Part shown: positions 10,950 to 21,412 of the stretch, piece by piece
How the letters are laid out: every line of letters starts with the position of its first letter
Position numbering within the stretch: the first letter of the stretch is position 1
NCBI GenBank assembly: GCA_905221605.1
Contig: CAJNDS010000213.1
Coordinates: 522,212-586,211 of the forward strand
Origin: Symbiodinium natans
Taxonomy: Eukaryota > Sar > Dinophyceae > Suessiales > Symbiodiniaceae
Direction of reading: 5' to 3'
DNA: 64,000 nucleotides
Notes under the pieces: generated by a model
Told to the model about the DNA's origin: nothing
The model's input: the letters and a program-made list of their open reading frames with translations, nothing else
Database searches by the model: none
Position numbers and translations under genes: made by a program

Positions 10950-11852
10950 CCACAACACTCTTGTACATGCACACTCAGAAAAACAGCCGAAACCACAATA
11001 TGCACATTCTTATGGACATCTTTAAGTTCCCGATTGCAATTTTTTCACTGTCTTTCTGGTCAATCGACAGCTTATCGGGCTGACAGCACTCACCAAAACA
11101 CTTGCTGAACGATCTGTTTGTTTTTTTTGGTTTGGGGCGGTTTCTCGAAACCCTCTTTCTAAAGTTCTAAAGCTTGCAACTTAACCGAGAGATCATCCCG
11201 ACAAAAAACAAAGAAAACATTGAACAAAAGCAAGAGAAAAATTCTGTTCAGACGGGCAAAGGCAATTTGAACTGAAAAAAAACAAAAAGTGCTGCTGTGT
11301 CTGAATCTGCTGGCTGAATCTCAAGAAAATTGTCGAAGTTTCACGACTCTGGCTTCTTTCCAGTGTTTTCTCGATTTCTCCAAAGTTCAAAAAGAAAAAC
11401 CAATGTTTTTGCAGTTCCTGATAACATTGAAAAAAACAATCACACTGACCTCTCATCATGGCCAGATTGTCTTTGATTTTCCCAAAATGGCCAAACAGAC
11501 ATCAGGGCACACTGAAATTTTGACAGAAGATTGAGCAGAAGAAACTCTGCTTTTCTTTCAGACTGGGTGCCCTCAATTCTTTGTCTTTCGTTTTGGTTGC
11601 GTGTTGCAATTCTTCCCTGGATTCAGCACCATTCAACGAATTTTCAAAATTTCTGAAGTCTCCGACAATGTGAAAAAACCCTCAAAATCAACACTTGATC
11701 AGTTAAATTTGTTGAATTTACTCTGGTGTTTCGCTCGCTTCGCTCGCACTTATTCACATTCTGGTAATACACTTTGCAATTTTCAAGTGGTTTGGCTTGG
11801 GCGTCGCGCGCAACCTTAACGAATCAACACCACGGTTGAACTCGTCTCGTCC
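9284..11852. repeat. repeat A unit 2, expanded
   Basis: Second unit, 2569 bp. It is longer than unit 1 because of two changes. A segment of about 491 bp is duplicated in tandem, with the junction at 10000/10001 where cttgcactgt joins tagagagttcc. About 650 bp between roughly 10805 and 11450 is absent from the other units and carries a CA microsatellite. Confidence 0.88.
10914..10948. repeat. CA dinucleotide microsatellite
   Basis: An uninterrupted CA run of about 35 bases inside the extra segment of repeat A unit 2. Other CA-rich but interrupted tracts lie near 8640-8820 and in the equivalent places of the other units. Confidence 0.9.
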
Positions 11853-13362
11853 TGCAGTTGATTTCTGTCCAAACGGCACTGTCAGAGGCTTTTGGAAACA
11901 CTTGTTTCAAAGCATTGAACTTTTCCAAGCTGCAGTTTCCACCGACGTTGACTCTGCACCCTTCTTTTCTCCTCTTCTGCCTTCAGGCCTTGCACCAAAA
12001 CCTGGAGAATCTGAAACCCAAGATGAGGGGCAGCAAAATTGATCGAAAAGGTAGGGAAGCTCCAGTGACCTCCACAGTTAGAGAGTTCCGGTTCCAAACA
12101 AGTTCACACTTTGCCGCCTTGCTGCCTGCTGTTCTAATTTTGGGGGAAGACTGACACAAGACTTAGACTGGAACCGACTGAGAGGCTTATTTGTTTTTCT
12201 CGCAACGAGGAGCTGTGAAAGCCAGATCTGGCTTCCCGTGTGTGAAAAAAACGCTGCAACTGGGCCCAAAAATGGCTCCTAAACTTGGATTCCAATTTGA
12301 GGCTCCAACCTGGGTGGCCTTGTATGTTCACACAGGAAATCCAAAATCTGGGGCCCGTTTTCGGTACCCAGAATTGAGCTGCTTTTGGAACCCATTTGGG
12401 GTCAATAATAATTGAAATCAACTCACAGACAAACAAGAATTTTTTTTCTATTCGATACTGTTTGTAAAACACTCAAGAAAACAAAAAACGCCGTCGATAC
12501 ACATGTTCTTGGCTTGCCAAACTTGTCTTTAGCTGGCATTCAAGACAAAGCAGTCTTGCATTGTTCGCGTGCGATCTTTCTTGCACTGTTAGAGAGTTCC
12601 GGTTCCAAACAAGTTCACACTTTGCCGCCTTGCTGCCTGCTGTTCTAATTTTGGGGGAAGACTGACACAAGACTTAGACTGGAACCGACTGAGAGGCTTA
12701 TTTGTTTTTCTCGCAACGAGGAGCTGTGAAAGCCAGATCTGGCTTCCCGTGTGTGAAAAAAACGCTGCAACTGGGCCCAAAAATGGCTCCTAAACTTGGA
12801 TTCCAATTTGAGGCTCCAACCTGGGTGGCCTTGTATGTTCACACAGGAAATCCAAAATCTGGGGCCCGTTTTCGGTACCCAGAATTGAGCTGCTTTTGGA
12901 ACCCATTTGGGGTCAATAATAATTGAAATCAACTCACAGACAAACAAGAATTTTTTCTATTCGATACTGTTTGCATCAACACTCAAGAAAACAAAAAACG
13001 CCGTCGATACACATGTTCTTGGCTTGCCAAACTTGTCTTTAGCTGGCATTCAAGACAAAGCAGTCTTGCATTGTTCGCGTGCGATCTTTCTTGCACTGTG
13101 GAGGTCACTTCGGCTTTCCTACCTTTTGGGGTTGATTTCTTGCCCTCTTTTTGTGTCTCCAAATTCACACACCTTTCACCTTGAACAACCAGCAGAACCC
13201 AGCCGACATGCACGCAAACGCACACCACCCACCAAAGCCACTTTGCACCCACATAATGACACACACCACACTCCATGACACACACACGACTCTCTGCCAA
13301 AACGCCGAAACCACGACACCCCCATTCACAATGGAAAAAACGAGGTAAACACACACAGACAC
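11853..13362. repeat. repeat A unit 3, left part
   Basis: Third unit, again with an internal tandem duplication (ttagagag starts at 12078 and again at 12589, period 511). It is interrupted at 13362 by the inverted-repeat unit. Its sequence resumes at 37904-38275, is interrupted again by copia 2, and finishes at 58872-58962. Confidence 0.9.
13358..13362. repeat. left target-site duplication gacac of the 24.5-kb unit
   Basis: Five bases, gacac, precede the first base of the inverted arm and recur at 37899-37903. Empty sites in sibling repeat A units (near 8817, 10767 and 59930) carry a single gacac in the context acacacagacaccactgc. Confidence 0.8.
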
Positions 13363-13993
13363 ACACAAGGGATGGGGGCACGTTAGGGGTCATTTATTTT
13401 TTTTTGCTATTTCTGGGCAATTCTATTCTCTTTTGTTCATCCTGAGCCGTTTGCAAAATCATTGACTGAGTCGGCGACCGTCCGTTAGGTCGCGTTAGGT
13501 CTACACTTGTGAGTTTTGCTTGGCTTCGCTGCAGTTTTATTTTTTGTTAGCTTAAAAGAAAAAGTGGAGAAATGACAGAAATGACAAACTGCGCCAAGGT
13601 TTGAACGGGTCCGCGCTAAGGCTCGCTGAGGTTCGCACAGGGGTCCGCACCGCTCGCAACGTGAAAAATTTTCAAAAAAAGGGAAGGACGAAGCCCTCTT
13701 CGTCTTACCTTCAAAGTTTTCGAAGCTCCGCCTTGTCCTTATACCTTCGAAGCCTTCGAGCCTTCGAGCTTCGAAGCCTTTGTCCGTGACCTTCGAAGCT
13801 TTTTCGAAGCCCCTAGAAGAAGAGAGAAGGGAATTTGTTTTAAATTCCCGCCTCGAATCTTTGTTAGTTTTTTTTGTGTTTCTTTATTCGAAAAAAGAAG
13901 TGTGTAAATTTTGGTTGTGCGCAATTTCGAAACATCAGAAAAGAAGAGAAGGGAATTTATTCACATTCAATTGAATCTTCTTTTGTTTTTGCA

Positions 13994-14361
13994 TCTCCCA
14001 ATTCATCTTCAGCTTGAGGAACTCCGTGCCGCGGGTGCTGGTCTTGACAGCGCTGCCATTCGCTCCTTCACCTCCTCGGGTTTCAGGGGCTTGCCGAATT
14101 TGCGGGAGTCCCGCAGAGAGTGCTCCGACAACGCCTTGGTCACCCGCTCCTCCGTGTCGCGGAAGAAGGCCTTGGCGGCGTCGTCGGGCTCCAGGCACAT
14201 GGACACGCGCACCGCCTCGGGGTCGCCGTAGTTGGACGGGTTCCAAATCACTTTCAACCACTGGCTCTTCCACGTGGGCGCATCGCCACCGTCTCCGCGC
14301 AGCGGATGAATTTGCCCCCTTTGGCATTTGTGAGAAGAACGTTGCCGAGTTGGATCGTCAT
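13994..14361 (-). pseudogene. broken copy of MTIQLGNVLL gene fragment
   Basis: Minus-strand copy of the fragment that is open at 36134-36631. It starts with the same ATG (MTIQLGNVLLTNAKGGKFI) but lacks one T just after that stretch (ttcatccgctg here against ttcattccgctg in the right arm). The frame is therefore lost after about 19 residues. The rest of the homologous sequence continues in another frame to the LKLKMNW region. Confidence 0.7.
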
Positions 14362-14477
14362 GGCGGCTTCCCGGAGGGGAATCGACACAGATAAATGTGC
14401 TTGCTCCGCGAACGCACCGAGAGCCCCATGAGCTTCGAAGATAGTGTTGGAGCCGGAGGTCCAACTGCTACGCTTCG

Positions 14478-14755
14478 TCCCCAAGCAGAATTTCGAAGCC
14501 TGTTAATCAGTACAGAGTCGGGAAAGCTCAGGCGAGCTTCAACTGTGCCATGTGTGGCCGCCGATGAAGACACTGGCTCAACTGCTTCTGGCCAATGTTG
14601 TCTGGGGACAGGCCTGCTTGCCACAACGCAGGAGTGTCTTGGCCGGGCAGCGGAGCGTTTGGCAAGGTGTAGAACACCAGCCAGCCAGCAGCAGCGGAGT
14701 CCACTCCTTGGTATGTTCTTTCTTCTCGTCCAGCCAGCAGTCCAGGGAAAAATCA
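14478..14755 (-). pseudogene. degenerate helicase fragment, left arm
   Basis: Minus-strand sequence matching the giant helicase gene of 1751-6472 in two separated blocks. One covers the segment before Walker A (PLPGQEDARTP type). The other covers THGTIVARLSFPYSQLINRL, just before the DEAQ box. The intervening part, including Walker A, is deleted and the frames are shifted, so it cannot encode a working helicase. The same fragment lies inverted at 35737-36018. Confidence 0.7.
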
Positions 14756-15232
14756 GCTTGTCATTTCTGTCATTCTTGTCATTCTTGGAAATGACAGAAA
14801 GACGGAAATGACGGAAATGACGGAATCACGGGGAAATGGCGGAAATGACGCAAGGAAATGGCAGCCCTTCCAAACCCTCCCCGGGACTCTTGGAGGCCCT
14901 CCACTGCCCTCAGTTCAGAGACTCTGGGGAGGCCATTTACTGCGCAGCTTAGAGACCATTAGGGCCCTTCACTGCCCTTCACTGCCCAGGGACCATCGTC
15001 CCTTCGAAGTCCGGAAAGAATCCGCTAGTGACGCAATTCATGCGGAGCCCTTCAAGGCTGCCTCCTTCTGAAAACCTTGATGGGCTCCGGGACGGGATCC
15101 TGCGGCCTGTGGCCCGGTGCCCGCCTCTCCTGCGTCCTTCGACACGGAGCCCGGTCGCCGCATTTGTTCAGGGGTTTTGGGCTGGGCAGCCCGGTCTGCG
15201 CGCGCGACCAGAATTTCCAGAGACAAAAATCA

Positions 15233-15415
15233 GTCATGTCATTTTGTCATTTTTGTCATTTTTGTCATTTCTATCATGTCTGTCATTCTTGTCATTCTGT
15301 CATGCTATTTGGAATCTTCTTTGACAGTCAAGAGATCTGGTTCGCGCGCATACGCCGGAATTTTCCAGTCATTTTTGTCATTGTTGTCATTTCTGTCATT
15401 CTTGTCATTCTTTGT
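15233..15415. repeat. GTCATTTCN nonamer tracts
   Basis: Degenerate nine-base repeat with core GTCAT (gtcatttct, gtcattttt, gtcattctt), in two runs separated by a non-repetitive stretch near 15310-15370. Translations of the opposite strand give runs of MTEMTEMT that are artefacts of the repeat. Confidence 0.85.
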
Positions 15416-15461
15416 TTGGACTTACAATTGTTTGTCAAGAGGGCGTGGCGAAATGACCTAT

Positions 15462-16147
15462 TTTTTACTTGGCTCCTTTCTTGCACGCCGACTTTGGTCC
15501 AGAGCAAGTTCGGGATTTCTGACCTTGGTCCAGAGCAAGTTTGGAATTTCACGCTTGTAGAACGCTGAGCTGATGGATCAAAACGCCAACCTTCTTTCAC
15601 TACAACAAACACTCAACAATTCACTGCTGGCTAGCGGGTTAGAGGCAGTGAAAGGCAGAAGAGGTTGTGAGGGTCCCTGCAAGGGTTCAGGGGGCAGGGG
15701 TTCCTGGGGTTTAGGAAGGCAGTGAAGGCAGGAAAGATGACAGGCGTCATTTCCGTCATTTCTGTCATTTCCGTCATTTCCAGCATTTCAAAGAAGCTCC
15801 ATCAACTAGGATTTCTTGTCATCTCATGAAGCATTTTGTGGGGGGTGCTGGAGCTCTCACTGATTTCTGTGTTTTTAGTTGCGGCGGCGCTTGTGGGAGG
15901 GAAGTGATAAGGTGAGAAAGTGGTATTCCCTATCGCATGTTGCCTCCGTTCTTCTGCTGCGCTCCTCGCCCATTCCGTCCTACACCTCACGGCCCTTAGA
16001 AGGGCTTCACCACTGCTCTCCAGGGACCTCACTGCCCCTTCCTCTTCCACCAAGGACCCTTAGAGGCCTCTCACTGCATGGTAGGACCCTCAGAGGAGTT
16101 CCACCAGAGATCTCCCAGGGGCCCATAGAAGCCCCTTGCTGCCTTTC
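15462..16147. other. inner left arm before copia 1, no gene
   Basis: 15462-15634 has no counterpart I can see in the right arm. 15635-15790 matches 34577-34760 in direct orientation. 15790-15975 is apparently unique. 15976-16147 matches part of 34000-34170 in inverted orientation and is rich in CACTGCC/CCCTTAGA-type short repeats. I see no supportable coding sequence. Confidence 0.6.
16143..16147. repeat. copia 1 left target-site duplication ctttc
   Basis: Five bases, ctttc, just before the 5' LTR, repeated at 26727-26731 just after the 3' LTR. The right arm of the inverted unit has the corresponding site uninterrupted, near 33990. Confidence 0.9.
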
Positions 16148-16358
16148 TGTTAAACATTCCAGCCTAGTAGGAACACACTGTTGTATGTGTAGGAGAATGC
16201 ACAGATTGAGCCAGGAACCAACTTTGTGGCCCAGGCTCAAAAGGAGACTCCCCAGTCTCAAAGGAGTGACAGGACAGAAACCACAGCAGAGCGGTGAAGC
16301 GAAAAGTGAGCCGCAGTGGTGGTTTAGGAAACCCTTTAGGAAAGCCCGTTCTTTAACA
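16148..16358 (+). repeat. copia 1 5' LTR
   Basis: 211 bp, starts TGTTAAAC and ends TTTAACA, so the termini are inverted repeats beginning TG and ending CA. By eye it is identical to the 3' copy over the full length. Confidence 0.95.
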
Positions 16359-19300
16359 TGGTAGCGGAGCTGTCTGAACCAGGAACCTTGACAGGAACCT
16401 TGACAGCGATGATGCTACTCCTAGCAGTAGGAACGACCTTCACAGCCATGGTGGCTTCTCTCGTCTGTGGGCTGAGACACATGTGGAAGCAGGAAAAGAG
16501 AACCGAGGTCCGAGAGTTCTTCGAGTACCTCCCCACGGTCAGGATCGCATACAGAAGAGGAACCAAGTACCACAGGAGAAACTGTGGAATCATCAGGAAT
16601 CAGTCGATTGCTGGTGCAGCAGCAGTGAGGGACTTTGCCCCTTGCTTTCAGTGCTTCCCGGAGCGCTATGTGGTTCAGGAAACGAAGAAGGTGAACATGC
16701 GGTGCTACGGCATGGCAGCAGGAATCGTCTTGCTGATTGGTTTTCTCCTAGGATGCCTCGCAACTTACTGCGGGATGACAAGGAACCTGGGAATGATGGA
16801 TGCAGATGTGGAGCCGTGGCGTGCCCTTGACTACGTGCAGGAAAAGAGAGAGGTCAAGGATGAACTAGCCCTTGGAGGTCGCGCCTTCGAGGATGTACCG
16901 CAAGAAGACCGTGCGAGAAAGGAAAAGCTTGAGAGAAAGGAAATTCGAGAGTCCGACGAGAGCGAGCTGATGGCGACTTGGAGCAGCATCTCAAGAAGCC
17001 CCAATACGCAATGGAACTACATCGAGAACTTCGAGAATCTCGACGACAGGAACGGCTACCCGATTCAGTTCATGAACGTCTACACGATTCAGTTCAGGAA
17101 CTTCGTTGGTGAGTTTGACAGCCAGGAGAGTGTGAGCCTTGAGTCCGGCTACGCCCCTAGTGCACTAGTAAAACAAGAAGCCCGAGAAGGAAATCTTTTA
17201 GCGCTACATCGACTAGGACAAGTACTGAGATGGTTTGAGAAGTGTTTGAAGGAAAGAGTAGCTACAGTAGAGAGTTTGTTTCACGACGTCGTGCATGAGA
17301 TCTTTCATGGAGCGTTTTCCAACACAGTCATGTTTCAAGGAATTCGCCTAGTTGTATATACAGGAACACCGTTAGGATTGGTTACTTGGATCATCCTGAT
17401 GTATTTTTCACAGTCTTTTTGCCAAGCAGTCAGAAGCAGAAGGAAGAAGCCAGGAAAGAAGACGCGAGAGCAGAGGAGAGCTGCAGCAGCACATTGCAGG
17501 CAGTACAAATCATTACTTTTAGCAACACTTGTTTACAGCAACCTTGAAGCAGCCAAAGGTATGGAAGAAGCACTCAAAACATTAGCCGAAGCAAACATGC
17601 AAACACTGCAAGGCATACAAGCTTTGTCGCAGGAGATAAGGCACTCAGCAGCAGCAGGAAGCCAAAGAGAGGAAGGATTGACACGAGCATTTCAGGAAAC
17701 AGTAGCAGCAGTTCAGCAGAAGCAAGCCGAGTCACAAGAAGCACTTGTGAGAGCACAACAAGAAGCAGTCACAACATTTGAGGAGATTGGCTCATCACTT
17801 GAGAGAGCCGTCAAGGAAAGAAAGCCAGGAGATGTGGAGCTACACAAACTAATCAAAGCACCCGAAGCTTTCAACCCAGGTACATGGCAAGAAGAGAAGA
17901 GTGGATTTGGAGAGTTCAGGAATCGACTCCGAACGTGGCTTGGAGCACTGGATGAAAATATGGTGAGGATCATGGACCGCGTAGAGAAGAACCTCAAGGA
18001 AGATAAGGCAGTCACTATGAGTGAGATGTCAACAGAAGCCAGAGAAGCCAGTCGTAGGTTGTACAGCGTGTTGAGTAGCTACACAAAAGGTAGACCTTTT
18101 CGTGTTGTGAAGCATGTACAGGAACAGAATGGCATGGAAGCGTATAGGATGTTGATGAAGGAATATCAGCCGGTGAACAGAGCACGATCTTTGGAGCTTT
18201 TCCACAATGTTCTCAACTATCGTTTCGCGAAGGAAAAAGGCATTGCAGAGAACATTCTAGAGTATGAAGAAAAGATTGAGTTGTATGAGAAGGCAACAGG
18301 TGAGAAGGTGCAGGAAAACCTCAAAGTTTCAACCCTCATCCAAGGAATGAAGCCTGATGTGAAGAGACATATCTTGCTGAACATTGGTGAAGACACTAAG
18401 TACAACAGCCTTCGTCAGTATCTAGTCAACTACGAGTCAACCGAACGATGGACCAACTCCCTTAGCCAGCAGCAAGGATCGCCGCATAGGACCACAACCG
18501 ACCTGATCGACACAGGTGAAGACCATGGAGGTTTAGCAGCGATGGATGTCAACAGAGCATGGAAAGGCAAAGGTAAAGGTTGGTACAAAGGCTATGGTAA
18601 AGGCAAAGGCAAAGGCAAGAAAGGCAAAGGTTCAGGTAAAGGTTTCGAGGACAAAGGTAAAGGTAAAGGCAAAGGTAAAGGTAAAGGTCGAGGAGGCAAT
18701 TGGAAAGGTCGAGGTAGAGGCTTCAGAGGCCGAGGTAAAGGTAGAGGAAAAGGCTATGGTAGAGGCTTTGGTAGTTACAAAGGCAAAGGCAAAGGAAAAG
18801 CACAGTCAGCGTCAGGAGTTTGCCACTACTGTCATAGGTATGGACACTTTGAAGCACAGTGTAGGAAGAAGCAGATGGACATGGGATACCAAGCTAGGAC
18901 CGTAGACCTAGAGAGCCAAAGCGAACAACAGAGTACAACAGGAACCTCAACTCAAGCCCCTTCGTCAGCCTCGAGGTACCAGCAGTCTCAAAGAAGCCAA
19001 AGCAGCCAAGGAACCTCCAACTCAAACAAGCCTGTAGTTAGGATGGTTTCGATGCATCACATTGGAGATCCCCCAACAAGTTTCCCGGAAGAGTTTGCGT
19101 TGAGCGAGGATTCAGAGGAAGTTGAGATTGACTACTTCGGAAGGATCTTGAGAGTTACGTGTGAAGAGAGTCAGGAAGAGAGAAAAGAGACAGAAGAGTT
19201 CTGGATAGGAGATGAAGATGAGTCCCAGGAATGTGAAGAACTTGACGACATGCTGTACCATTGGTACGGTGACGAACAGGAACAGATGTTTGTCAGGACA

Positions 19301-21412
19301 GCACGACAGGACCAGTCCCGAGAGATCGAAGTGGTACTGGATTCTGGAGCCGACATTTCGTTGGCACCTATGTGGATGAAAAGATTTGGTAGGAAAGCGC
19401 CAAAGAAAGCACAAGTTGTTCTGAGGGATGCTCAAGGTAAGTTGATCAAGGTTTCGGACCAAAGGATCATTGAGGTTGAGTTTCAGGACATTTCAGGAGT
19501 TACCGTGAAGGTTGAGGAAGTGTTCTTGATTTCATCAGTGATTCACCCGTTACTTGCTGTAGGAAAGTTGATGAAGAAAGGTTGGGAGTTTAGGAACGGC
19601 ACAGCGACAGGTACCGTCCTTACAGAAGGAACAACCAAGATTGCAGTCAACTACAACAACAACTCACTTACTGCTACAGCATTCGTGAGAGCAGTGAACA
19701 CAGCATCCACAGGAAAGCCGATACCCTTGCACTTGTGTGAAAACCTCAAGTCTGTCGTAGAGGAACAGCGCATAGGATGGTCATTCTGGAGAGACCCTTA
19801 CCAAGTTCACTACAGCCTCGGAACTTCGCAGCATGTGGACTTTGACCTCAAGTTTCAGCCAGGAAAGTACCCCTACAGAGCAGTCCTCATTCATGATGAC
19901 AAGGAATGGCATCTACTGTACCATAGTGTCATGTTTGGAGACCTAGAGAATCCTACAGGTGCGATCTTCGATGGAACTAGGAAGTACAAGGTGTTGACGT
20001 TAGCTTCGAACCAAGAGTTTCCCTTGAACCTCTTAGGAACACCCAAAGAAGCCCAAGACAGGTGCATGTTCGAAGAGTACACTAAGGATGTTTGGTCGAT
20101 CAGTGACGATGGCACTGAGGTGATTAGGTACCACCATTCGCCCAGGAAAGCATTGTTCAATCCTCTAGATTCCAAAGACATCCCGGTAGAGATCTCAAAC
20201 CTGAAGCCTGATAGGAAAACCTATGGAGAGGAACCCATCAAGCGTGAGTTCTTTGAGGATGACAAATCTTGGACCGAAGATGAGCATGATCAGTTCCCTG
20301 AGGCATTCAATGGATTGTCCTGGACAGGACAAAGCAGATTCCAGCTGATCTACCCAGTAGAGCCCAAAACCAAGAAGCAGAAGAAGGAACAAAAGCAACT
20401 CGACACGATCCCTGAACAGGTCGAAGAGGAAAATGAGGCATTTCAACCTGAAGAGCCTGAAGCACCCGAACACAGGTACGAACTTGCAGGAGAACTTGTT
20501 TTCAACCACAATGGGTATGAGTACAACCAGCAAAGCAGCCTGAAGACCCTGAGAGGACTTTGCACCGAGTTTGGTGTATCTAAGTTTGGTTCAAAGCAGG
20601 ACATTCTGAGGAGACTCAGTAGGACCGTCATGGAAGCTGAAAGAACCCACGAACTTAGCACAGCTCAGAAAAGGTATCAGGAATATGCGATTGCCGAACC
20701 ACTCAAGGACCAAAAGATGCCGCCACCTGAAGAGGTAGCAGTTCACAACTTGACGCATCTGCCATATGCGTCATGGTGTCCGGTGTGTGTTGCGTGTAAA
20801 GGAAAGGAGTCGCCTCATCCTAGAGAGAACCCTGAAAAGGAAAGATCATCGAGACCTACGTTCTGTATGGATTTTTGTTTCACAGGTACTAGCTACGATG
20901 AAGCAGCGTCTGCAGTATGTCTTGTGTGCATTGACTCTTGGAGTAGGAATGTTGTCTGTATTCCCACAGCATCTAAAGGCAAAGGCCTGATTGATCATCT
21001 AGCTGAAGGAGTTACGTACATGAGCACTCAACTGCAGTATGGAGCCATCAACCTGAAAGCCGACAACGAAGGAACCATGAAGAAGCTCAAGCAGGTCATT
21101 CAGAAGCAGCGATCATCGTTAGGACTAGGAACAGTCTTGCAAGATGCAGTTTCAGGACAAAAGGAAACCAACGGCATGGCTGAACGAGCTATCCAAACCG
21201 TCCGTAGGCAAGCTCTGACTTTGATCAAAGGCATGGAAGAGCATGCAGGAATTCTTGTTGCACACACGCATCCGATCTTCAGTTGGGCATTTCGACATGC
21301 CAGCTGGATAATCAACAGGTACCATCGACACTCAGGAACAGGGATGACCCCTTACGAGTGGATTTCAGGTCGCCCGTTTCAAGAACTTTGGCAGAGTTTG
21401 GAGAGAGTTTGA
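16358..21412 (+). CDS. copia 1 gag-protease-integrase
   Basis: 1684 codons. The ATG at 16358 uses the last base of the LTR and the first two of the primer site. The N-terminal third has three hydrophobic segments (about residues 14-40, 115-140 and 331-356), suggesting a membrane-associated Gag. A Gag core (about 590-705) is followed by a Gly/Lys-rich GKGKGKG tract and a CCHC knuckle (CHYCHRYGHFEAQC, about 822). The aspartic protease has LDSGAD at 995. The integrase has its zinc-binding region near 1465 (HLPYASWCPVC) and catalytic D/D/E in FCMDFCF, LKADNEG and GMAERAIQ. The frame stops at LERV, just where the sense moves to the -1 frame (AEFGESLMVLAN), so the integrase C-terminus is in the next frame. 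Confidence 0.9.
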   Translation: MVAELSEPGTLTGTLTAMMLLLAVGTTFTAMVASLVCGLRHMWKQEKRTEVREFFEYLPTVRIAYRRGTKYHRRNCGIIRNQSIAGAAAVRDFAPCFQCFPERYVVQETKKVNMRCYGMAAGIVLLIGFLLGCLATYCGMTRNLGMMDADVEPWRALDYVQEKREVKDELALGGRAFEDVPQEDRARKEKLERKEIRESDESELMATWSSISRSPNTQWNYIENFENLDDRNGYPIQFMNVYTIQFRNFVGEFDSQESVSLESGYAPSALVKQEAREGNLLALHRLGQVLRWFEKCLKERVATVESLFHDVVHEIFHGAFSNTVMFQGIRLVVYTGTPLGLVTWIILMYFSQSFCQAVRSRRKKPGKKTREQRRAAAAHCRQYKSLLLATLVYSNLEAAKGMEEALKTLAEANMQTLQGIQALSQEIRHSAAAGSQREEGLTRAFQETVAAVQQKQAESQEALVRAQQEAVTTFEEIGSSLERAVKERKPGDVELHKLIKAPEAFNPGTWQEEKSGFGEFRNRLRTWLGALDENMVRIMDRVEKNLKEDKAVTMSEMSTEAREASRRLYSVLSSYTKGRPFRVVKHVQEQNGMEAYRMLMKEYQPVNRARSLELFHNVLNYRFAKEKGIAENILEYEEKIELYEKATGEKVQENLKVSTLIQGMKPDVKRHILLNIGEDTKYNSLRQYLVNYESTERWTNSLSQQQGSPHRTTTDLIDTGEDHGGLAAMDVNRAWKGKGKGWYKGYGKGKGKGKKGKGSGKGFEDKGKGKGKGKGKGRGGNWKGRGRGFRGRGKGRGKGYGRGFGSYKGKGKGKAQSASGVCHYCHRYGHFEAQCRKKQMDMGYQARTVDLESQSEQQSTTGTSTQAPSSASRYQQSQRSQSSQGTSNSNKPVVRMVSMHHIGDPPTSFPEEFALSEDSEEVEIDYFGRILRVTCEESQEERKETEEFWIGDEDESQECEELDDMLYHWYGDEQEQMFVRTARQDQSREIEVVLDSGADISLAPMWMKRFGRKAPKKAQVVLRDAQGKLIKVSDQRIIEVEFQDISGVTVKVEEVFLISSVIHPLLAVGKLMKKGWEFRNGTATGTVLTEGTTKIAVNYNNNSLTATAFVRAVNTASTGKPIPLHLCENLKSVVEEQRIGWSFWRDPYQVHYSLGTSQHVDFDLKFQPGKYPYRAVLIHDDKEWHLLYHSVMFGDLENPTGAIFDGTRKYKVLTLASNQEFPLNLLGTPKEAQDRCMFEEYTKDVWSISDDGTEVIRYHHSPRKALFNPLDSKDIPVEISNLKPDRKTYGEEPIKREFFEDDKSWTEDEHDQFPEAFNGLSWTGQSRFQLIYPVEPKTKKQKKEQKQLDTIPEQVEEENEAFQPEEPEAPEHRYELAGELVFNHNGYEYNQQSSLKTLRGLCTEFGVSKFGSKQDILRRLSRTVMEAERTHELSTAQKRYQEYAIAEPLKDQKMPPPEEVAVHNLTHLPYASWCPVCVACKGKESPHPRENPEKERSSRPTFCMDFCFTGTSYDEAASAVCLVCIDSWSRNVVCIPTASKGKGLIDHLAEGVTYMSTQLQYGAINLKADNEGTMKKLKQVIQKQRSSLGLGTVLQDAVSGQKETNGMAERAIQTVRRQALTLIKGMEEHAGILVAHTHPIFSWAFRHASWIINRYHRHSGTGMTPYEWISGRPFQELWQSLERV
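16359..16370 (+). promoter_or_regulatory. copia 1 primer-binding site
   Basis: TGGTAGCGGAGC directly follows the 5' LTR. The same twelve bases follow the 5' LTR of copia 2 at 38813. The start TGG is complementary to a tRNA CCA end. It resembles the plant copia site TGGTATCAGAGC that pairs with initiator tRNA-Met, so a tRNA-Met primer is a reasonable inference. Confidence 0.8.

Larger units (their letters stand above)
13363..15461. repeat. left inverted arm, outer part
   Basis: Pairs in inverted orientation with about 34775-37898. Relative to the right arm it lacks three segments (counterparts of about 37525-37808, 36504-36965 and 35460-35700). It contains TTCGAAG-rich tracts (13720-13820), the pseudogene fragments listed separately and GTCATTTC-type nonamers. 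Confidence 0.85.

Noticed and set aside
7824-13362. 98-codon and 123-codon frames repeated in each repeat A unit as possible small genes
   Set aside because: They recur because the units are nearly identical; composition is not protein-like and the same stretches are open on both strands.
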